This document shows positions 17,854-23,673 of a stretch of 23,673 nt of DNA, one piece after another (the stretch's first letter is position 1; every line of letters begins with the position of its first letter). A program made the translations under genes and the position numbers. The stretch comes from Chara braunii. Lineage: Eukaryota > Streptophyta > Charophyceae > Charales > Characeae. The stretch lies in NCBI GenBank assembly GCA_003427395.1, contig BFEA01000078.1:2397804-2421476 (forward strand), given 5' to 3'. Below the pieces are notes generated by a model. That model searched no databases, was not told the origin of the DNA, and saw nothing but the letters and a program-made list of their open reading frames with translations.

Positions 17854-19673
17854 ATGTCTACCTCTCTTCTTCCACCGCCCACGGACAGTGCTACAACTGA
17901 AGAGCTCGCCGCGGCATCGTCCACCTCTCAAGCGTCCACCCACCCGGCGGTTCAGGAACAGCACACTATGGACTCCACGGACGTCCGCGCTGTTCTTGCG
18001 TCTCTCCTTGCACCTCTACAAGCGCGACTCTATGCGCTTGCACCCTTGGAGAGGCAAGTCAACGTGCTCACCCTTGAAGTTTACCACCTCAAGGGCTCTC
18101 CTCGTCGTTCTCCCCATCGCTCTCAGACCCCATCCCGTACCAGCTCGGAGTCTCACTCTCTACGACTCCAGGGACGAAGACGTGGCGATTCATCCTCCTG
18201 TGAGGGTCAGGCCCAACACTCCCCCTCCGCAATGGTGAGTGTTGTCGCCGCTCAAACCATACCGTCTGTTGTGGCACATCCATTGGCCCCCGCCGCTCCC
18301 GCCGCCCCGGCCTCTTCGGCCACTGCCGCATGTGCCCTCGCCCAGATACCGGTATCTGGCCAGACAGTTTCATCTACCCATCCCAGTGCTGCTTTTCAGC
18401 TTCCTGCACTGATCGCAGCACTACGGTCCGGTGTTCTTCCTCCTCCCGCTAGGGTACTCTCTCCACCCCCTCGACCCCGGACCCCGTGCGCACAACGGGT
18501 GGTTACCCTACACTGCCTACAGGTCACCGTGGTGCAGCTCCAAGCGGAGATTCTATCCCTGAGACAACTTCACCCTTCATAGGTTGCTCGCCCTTCTTCT
18601 TCTTATACTGCCCCTCCCACCTCTGTGTTGTCGGCTCGTTTCCCTCGACCTTCTACCCCCCCTCTACCCTCCTACCTCGCTACTCCGTCACAGTTGGCTG
18701 CTACTGTTGCCTCCGAATCTGCCGGACCGTCCACTTGCAGCCCCGACTCTCATTCTGCTACCACTTCCACGTCTGCACTGACCTCGACATTTGCCCCTGC
18801 AGCACAGGCCCCTCGACCTCTCTCCCCTCGTTGTCAGCACAGCTGTCCCACCCTTGTGCGTCTGTTGGACATACCCGACTTCGATGGTACTATGCGTGTG
18901 TCGCACTGGTTGGAGGCTGCCACACGTCCGCTGACACTGACTAACACTGGTCAGGAGTTGTGGTGCTCCGCACGAGCAACTAAATTGTGAGGCAGCACGT
19001 TCTCCGAATGGGAGAAGTATTATACTCATCGTACTCGCTCAGGTGAGGGTCCCACTCTCGCGGATTTCACCGCGTTCCTCCATGACCGCTACGACACTCT
19101 CCACGATGCAACCGACGCCCTAAATCGGGTTACTCGGACGCTGTGGCGTGGGTCCTCCGCACCAGCCGATCTTGAGCATCATATTAGAGTGTTTCAAGAC
19201 GCCCACCTCATCTGCAATGAGACACTCCTACCTGAGTTTTTTTTTACCAACAGGTTCGTTGTCGGTCTTCCGACTGACTACCGCATCGAGCTTTGGCGAG
19301 AGAGATTCGCCTCCTCGGAGCAGGCCTACGAGGCTGCTCGACAGTACCAGAAGATGCGTCATGCGGCACCGCGCGTGGTCGATCCTCGTTCGCCGATCGG
19401 TTTCACCGACCAGCTCGACCTCGAGCGTCATTCTCTCGGCGCTACAGTTCCCTGGAGTACGGCGGGGACGCCTCGGCAGAGCTTGACCCTACCTTTGGGG
19501 ACGCCCCCGAGGACATCGAGCTTCGAGAAGTCATCCAATATCACTTGGATAACGACATTGTTCCTGTGGCCGAGCGCCTGCAGATGGCCATGTCCGCTAT
19601 GGGTCGTGCACGCAGTCGGGTTGCACAGGCTGGCGCCTGCAACTCAGGATTTTCAGACCTGAATGGTCCTTAA
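17854..19673 (+). pseudogene. Decayed LTR-retrotransposon gag
   Basis: From ATG 17854 one frame runs to about 19460, broken only by TAG at 18580 and TGA at 18988, then continues in another frame to 19673. The first third is rich in Ser, Pro, Thr and Ala with a heptad-like segment (LLAPLQARLYALAPLERQVN). A second Pro/Ser-rich linker follows. The ordered part from about 18850 to 19370 has retrotransposon gag (capsid) features: LLDIPDFDGTMRVSHWLEAA, FSEWEKYYTHRT, LADFTAFLHDRYD, LWRGSSAPADLEHHIRVFQD, FVVGLPTDYRIELWRERF and AYEAARQYQKMR. The tail includes DIELREVIQYHLDNDIVP. No CCHC zinc knuckle, protease or RT follows; the element is cut near 19640-19673. It points away from the minus-strand chromovirus pol, so either they are different elements or an inversion separates them. 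Both stops could be C-to-T changes of CAG and CGA. Confidence 0.7.
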
Positions 19674-20034
19674 GTGGTGAAAGGTCCGAAGACCCTGAAA
19701 ACCACATGTTTAGGCATGCTGCATCTCGAATTGGTGGAGGGTGTCCTGAAGTGGTCATGAAAAATACGACTGTTGTTAACCTTCTTTCCGCCTTTTTGCC
19801 CATGTATGGACTGCTATAGCTGAAACCAGCTATTGCTAGTTCCTATCTCAGGGTTGCAATAGTTGCAGAATTTCCATCGCTGCCACTTACAACAACAACA
19901 AAATCTACACCTGTTGCAGGTCCTGAAAGACCTGCAACCAAACTTAACAAAGAAAAATCAAAAGAAGTAGGAGAAGAAGTATGGAGAGGTGCACGGACAG
20001 AACAGTTAGAAACAAGAGGTAGAGAGGGAGTTTA
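19622..20034 (+). pseudogene. Unrecognised open frame with one TAG
   Basis: I do not recognise this protein. About 137 codons are open in one frame apart from a TAG near 19818. Segments include EDPENHMFRHAASRIGGGCP, VVNLLSAFLPMYGLL, then LKPAIASSYLRVAIVAEFPS and a charged tail (LNKEKSKEVGEEVWRGARTE) ending at a stop at 20032-20034. It begins where the gag remnant breaks off, so it may be part of another inserted element. There is no ATG near its beginning. The mirror frame on minus is also partly open, which weakens the case. Confidence 0.3.
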
Positions 20035-20414
20035 AGGTCTGATGCAGATTTGCCAATTGCTGCATCTGGTCACGGTGCTCCTTGGCCATTTAAGTTATTG
20101 AAGTCCGTAGTTGGCTCACCTGGTCGAGTAATTGGGACTTTAGACTAGGGAGCTCACGGAGTAAGTGACAATCTATAAGGAAAGGTACATATGTGACCAG
20201 ATCCCTTTTGAGTCTTGACCTCTGTATCATCATGAGTTGGGATTGTTTTAAAGACGGTCTCATAACCTTGAATAGTGGTTTTCCGCTTGGCCTCTTCCTG
20301 CTTCTTCTGTTTGGCCAGCTGCTTCTGATAGAGGGTTTGGTACAACAGTTCATCTTCTTAATCCACCGCATCCATCTGAGTTTTAAAAATCTTAGAAGGC
20401 TTGGCTCCTGCCAT
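20035..20414 (-). pseudogene. Decayed coiled-coil ORF, possibly gag-like
   Basis: On minus, an ATG at 20414 opens MAGAKPSKIFKTQMDAVD, then a TAA, then a Lys/Gln/Glu-rich helix (LYQTLYQKQLAKQKKQEEAK) and GYETVFKTIPTHDDTEVKTQ to 20154. A second frame supplies a leucine heptad segment (SLKSQLLDQVSQLRTSIT), a TAA at 20090, and MAKEHRDQMQQLANLHQTLN. A basic helix followed by a coiled coil is common in retrotransposon gag and in transposon accessory proteins, but no diagnostic motif is present, so the family stays open. The two stops and the frame change show decay. Confidence 0.35.
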
Positions 20415-21062
20415 GTTTGAACTACTGCATCCCTAAGTTGGCATATAGTCTTTCTTTCTCTTCTCTCTTGTACATGCATCACAACGAGCATAAGTGAACT
20501 TTGGCAAAAGAAACAGACGGAGAAGTCCCAAGGTGAGTAGCAGGGCCTCGCTGCACACACTCATCAAATGCATAAAATACCAAAATTATGGATGTGAATC
20601 TTTTCATGTTCTTGCGGAAAATTCATCCTCATTTCGCACATATGGTGAGTAGCGTGACTAACGCCAGTACTGACCACATACTCACCACTCAAAAATCTAG
20701 TCTGGTGAGTGGTGAAGCAAGCCCATCCGTCCCAGATGTGCAAATGTATCCAGAGATTCTAGACCAAAAAGTGCAGGGCAGAAACGGGGAACTTCCATGT
20801 GGAATGTAGATGTATTGCATACTCATACTAGGATTTTCTCAGCTAAATGTGGCCGTTATCGAGCTCTGATGCTTCCAGGGTAACCCCTATGTGAGTAGGA
20901 TGACTAAGATGCTTAGTTACAGACAACTCAGTGTACCACCTTGAAAATCATCTACGCCACTATTTTTCGTTTATGTTTTCTTAGGTGAACTCTGACACCT
21001 GGTTTCTTCTTTTTCTTTCCTCTTAAAAAAAAAAAAAAACGATGGACCACGGATCATATATT
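20415..21062. other. Intergenic sequence with a recurring GGTGAGT word
   Basis: No gene is supported. The word GTGAGT(A/G)G occurs near 20534, 20645, 20704 and 20890, and in reverse complement near 20682. An A tract (21025-21039) precedes the next retroposon but has no matching target-site copy that I could find. Confidence 0.4.
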
Positions 21063-21294
21063 AAACCGATCAGAACTAGGGTCGGGTGGTATCAAGACAT
21101 AACAATTTCTGTCCTCGGATTATAAGTCGACGACTGCACCTAAGCGAGGTATAGGTCCCAATATTGTCTTCCTCGTTCTTCCGGGTTGTTTAATGAGGAT
21201 TCTCGGCCTCTCCTCTCCATTTTGTGTTCGTAATCAAATGAGGCAGAGTCTTTTTGTATTAAAAAAAAAAAAAAAAAAAAAAACTGATCAGAAC
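21063..21294 (+). mobile_element. Short poly(A)-tailed retroposon with target-site duplication
   Basis: AAACCGATCAGAAC (21063-21076) and AAACTGATCAGAAC (21281-21294) form a 14-bp target-site duplication with one mismatch. Between them are about 184 bp ending in a 23-base A run (21261-21283), of which the last three overlap the duplication. The body has no coding capacity and no convincing A/B-box pair; GTCGGGTGGTATCAAG near its start is only vaguely like an A box. It is either a SINE of unknown head type or a severely 5'-truncated LINE end. Confidence 0.65.
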
Positions 21295-22079
21295 AAAAAC
21301 TACACTTGCTGGTTTTTTTTTTTTTCCCCCCTCCTCCTTCTCCTTTTCTTTTCCTCCCTTCCTTGTTTTTTCTTAATGAAAACACTACGATGCATATAAT
21401 CATTGGGTATTACTTGTTGCAGTACATGATCTCATGCTCCACACCTTTCAGCGTACACCACCCTTCTGCCAGTACTATCAGGTAGTGAAGCGCATAACGC
21501 TCGATTCTCTCTTATAGTGTTCCTACTACTCTTTTACAACTTCCCTCATATTTTCTTGTGTCTCTTCCAAATTTCTTGTACCGACCTTATCGTTGGCGCA
21601 TGCCTATTTTCCTTGCTCGAAAAATTGTGGCTAACTATACCCTTTGCACACCCCATCGAAAAAACTCTTCCCCATCCCATAGGCTCCTTTTCTTCCCAAC
21701 GTACTGCCCATATCCTCGGTTGTGGTCTGAGAATCAGTGCAGCTAAGTCTGTACAAGCATAAGTTTCTCATTTTATTTACCCGGGCTCATTTTCTCCCCA
21801 TAGGCTCATTTTCTTTCCCAAAGTACAACATGTATGTCATATCGTGTTTTGTCATGAGAAACTTAGAGCTTAGTGCAGTTAGCCCTGCAAAAAACGGTCA
21901 AACGCGAAAAATATTTTCGCCTAGTTGCCTGAAAAAAAAAATCCTCACCATTGGTTTTCTGTTTGTAACTGGAGTTAAGTGGTTGTCAGTCACCGTTCTT
22001 TCGTGCCAGCGCACTGCTGGAGTCAGCTGAGATACCAGTTCTGCAGCTCCTCGGCCAGACCTATCCACCAGCCTCCTTT
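21295..22079. other. Intergenic sequence with a diverged ~125-bp direct repeat
   Basis: C/T-rich at 21310-21375. A diverged direct repeat is visible from CCCATAGGCTC...TTTTCTTCCCAA...AGTGCAGCTAAGTCTGTACAA (about 21675-21760) to CCCATAGGCTC...TTTTCTTTCCCAAAGTACAAC...AGTGCAGTTAGCCCTGCAAAA (about 21799-21895). The stretch next to 22079 is probably the 3' UTR of the minus-strand reverse transcriptase element. No gene is supported. Confidence 0.45.
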
Positions 22080-23673
22080 TCAAATTCCTACATTCCTTAC
22101 CCCTACTAGGAAGGCTTCCAGGGGGTAGTCGAGGCCCCTGATCTCTCTAAAGAAGGTGATTAGGTTCAACCACGCTGCTGCCTTGGAGTTCGTGTTGTTC
22201 CAAATCCTCCAGATGGCACCGGTTACCATTGCCCACTGTTGAGCCTTATCGCCATATGATCCAAAGTTTTTCATAGTTTTGAATAGTTTGGGGCCACCCC
22301 CAAGATGCTATCAATGTTCTTAAATTTGTGCAACATGTGTATGATTGCAGGTGTATCGGATACGATGATGTTAGTCTCCAAAAACGTGGTGTCCACATTT
22401 CCATTGTATGTAGGTTCTAGTAACAAATTTGGGTGGTAGCACCCTCTGATTGCCTCCAATCTTTCCTTGGCCTTCTCCTCTTGGCCAATCTCCCTCGCGT
22501 CATACCAGGTAGCTAAGAACAAGTCGTCCATGTATCGCTTCCCCCGTGTGAGCTTAGCATCAGAACCCAGATTTCTTAGAAATTTGTTCTCAGCATAGGC
22601 GCACATTACACAGGCAAAAGTCGGGCTGGCCTGGTCGCCCATCGAAATTCCATTTTCCTGCTTTAGCACTCACCCTCCTGTTAGGAAGAACATGTTTCCT
22701 AATTGGAAGTCTGTTATATCTATTAAGGACTTCAGCCGATTTGACTTCCAATCGTCTTCTCCCTGCGCTTTTCCAAATGTGGCTTTCTTTCCCCTCGTTT
22801 TCAATCTTACCCATCTGATCCCTCTATTGGCATAAGACTCAACTAACCAACTTACTGCATCTCTAATCTTTGCAAGCGGAAGTTCGGAAAACATTTCCTT
22901 GATATCGTAGGTACGAATCAGGATGCGACTGTCTATCCCCGCTGGGTATTTAGCTGTGATGTTGATATCCTCCACCCTTTTCTTTAGTGCGTTGGTCTGT
23001 GCCATGTTGAAGTGGTCTTCTTTAACGTTTATTAGTAGGAAATTCAGAGTTTTTCCTAACATTCCGAGTGCATGCCTAGCTGGGTTAAAAAAAGATGGTA
23101 CGATGGGTCTACATTTTCCCAGATCCTTATCCTTAGCAAGCACATATGCTTCCTGCAGTCTCCCTTTTGGATCTCATTTTGCCACCTTTCCCAGCCCTTT
23201 TTCCATGAATTCCTTCCTCATTTCCTCCCATACCTCCTGTTCGCGTTTCCCAATCTTGCTTTAGTTTTTGTTATCTATGAACATCTTGCGAAACCCAGCT
23301 CCGTAACTTAGTGGGCACTCCACTAATGTTTCCCCGCCATTCCGGTCTACCCGAGATAAAACCAAACCCTGCAGCCCGGCCTTAACCCCGTAGACAAACT
23401 CTGTAAGCAACACCCAGTCCCTTTTTGGCTTTCTCCACCAGTCAATCTGGTGCATGGTAAACCTGACGTCCTCCTTTATCCCAATCTGTTCGCATTTCTT
23501 TAGCGAGTAGATAGTCCGGTTGCATGCTGCATTGACTTCTTTCATGCTAACCATTCCCCCAGGTGTGGGAGCATTCTTGGAATTGTGTAGAAAGCTCGGT
23601 ATACCTGCAACATCGCTCAGCCTAACCTGGACATGCCCATTAGTTCTGGGCAGTTCAAAGTCTTTGCACGTGC
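22080..23673 (-). pseudogene. Penelope-like element reverse transcriptase, 5' part outside window
   Basis: On minus, one frame is open from the right edge to 22271 except for TAA near 23261, TGA near 23186 and TGA at 22670-22672. A frameshift near 22272 then leads into a last segment ending at 22080. RT motifs in order: an N-terminal helical region (NAACNRTIYSLKKCEQIGI), CRPIVPSFFNPARHALG, TYDIKEMFSELPLAKIRDAV, GISMGDQASPTFACV, the catalytic RYMDDLFL (two Asp), HPNLLLEPTYNGNVDTTFLE and a thumb-like segment ending FFREIRGLDYPLEAFLVGV. The FLE(T)NI block after a motif with HPN, and the RG-YP near the end, point to Penelope-like elements and not to LTR or L1 types. No GIY-YIG endonuclease follows the RT. 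The few stops suggest a fairly young but inactive copy. Other RT families remain possible. Confidence 0.65.

Noticed and set aside
21140-21403. Lys/Gly-rich minus-strand frame and its mirror
   Set aside because: Crosses the poly(A) tail of the short retroposon and a C/T-rich run; simple-sequence artefact.

Overview
This looks like nuclear DNA from a repeat-rich eukaryote of the green lineage. My best guess is a charophyte alga of the Chara type, but that is inference. It rests on decayed Ty3/gypsy chromovirus, plant-type LINE, tRNA-derived SINE and Penelope-like sequences, long simple repeats, and two intronless genes for secreted DUF4360-family proteins. No bacterial operons, rRNA genes or CRISPR arrays were seen. 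Several isolated Ns, a 27-N gap and an 82-bp duplication split by one N show draft-assembly uncertainty.

Layout. 1-4136: mostly anonymous sequence, with a worn coding remnant at about 1990-2660 and a GA microsatellite from 4137. 4569-5245 (minus): DUF4360 gene 1, with a TATA box at 5537-5543. 5246-10546: the spacer between the two DUF4360 genes, filled with transposed DNA: direct repeats, foldback structures (6701-6758 and 6772-7147), a poly(A)-only insertion (7016-7058), a tRNA-derived SINE (about 7149-7608), a 381-bp tandem duplication (7611-8377) and a 5'-truncated LINE (8378-9492) with a perfect 18-bp target-site duplication. 10547-11203 (plus): DUF4360 gene 2, divergent from gene 1. 11463-11660: CT/GT microsatellites with an N gap. 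12110-12590: an AT-rich island bounded by GC-rich palindromes.

14362-16736 (minus): decayed chromovirus pol (RNase H, integrase, GPY/F module, chromodomain), lacking its reverse transcriptase core. 16737-17640: T-rich DNA with a roughly 45-bp hairpin-like repeat and a TTTA microsatellite. 17854-19673 (plus): decayed gag in the opposite orientation to the pol. 19622-20414: unrecognised coding remnants on both strands. 21063-21294: a short poly(A)-tailed retroposon with a target-site duplication. 22080-23673 (minus): Penelope-like reverse transcriptase ORF running off the right edge.

Only the two DUF4360 genes look like host genes, and they are probably a divergent paralogous pair with secreted products. 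Everything else recognisable is a mobile element or its debris, and most coding elements carry stops or frameshifts.
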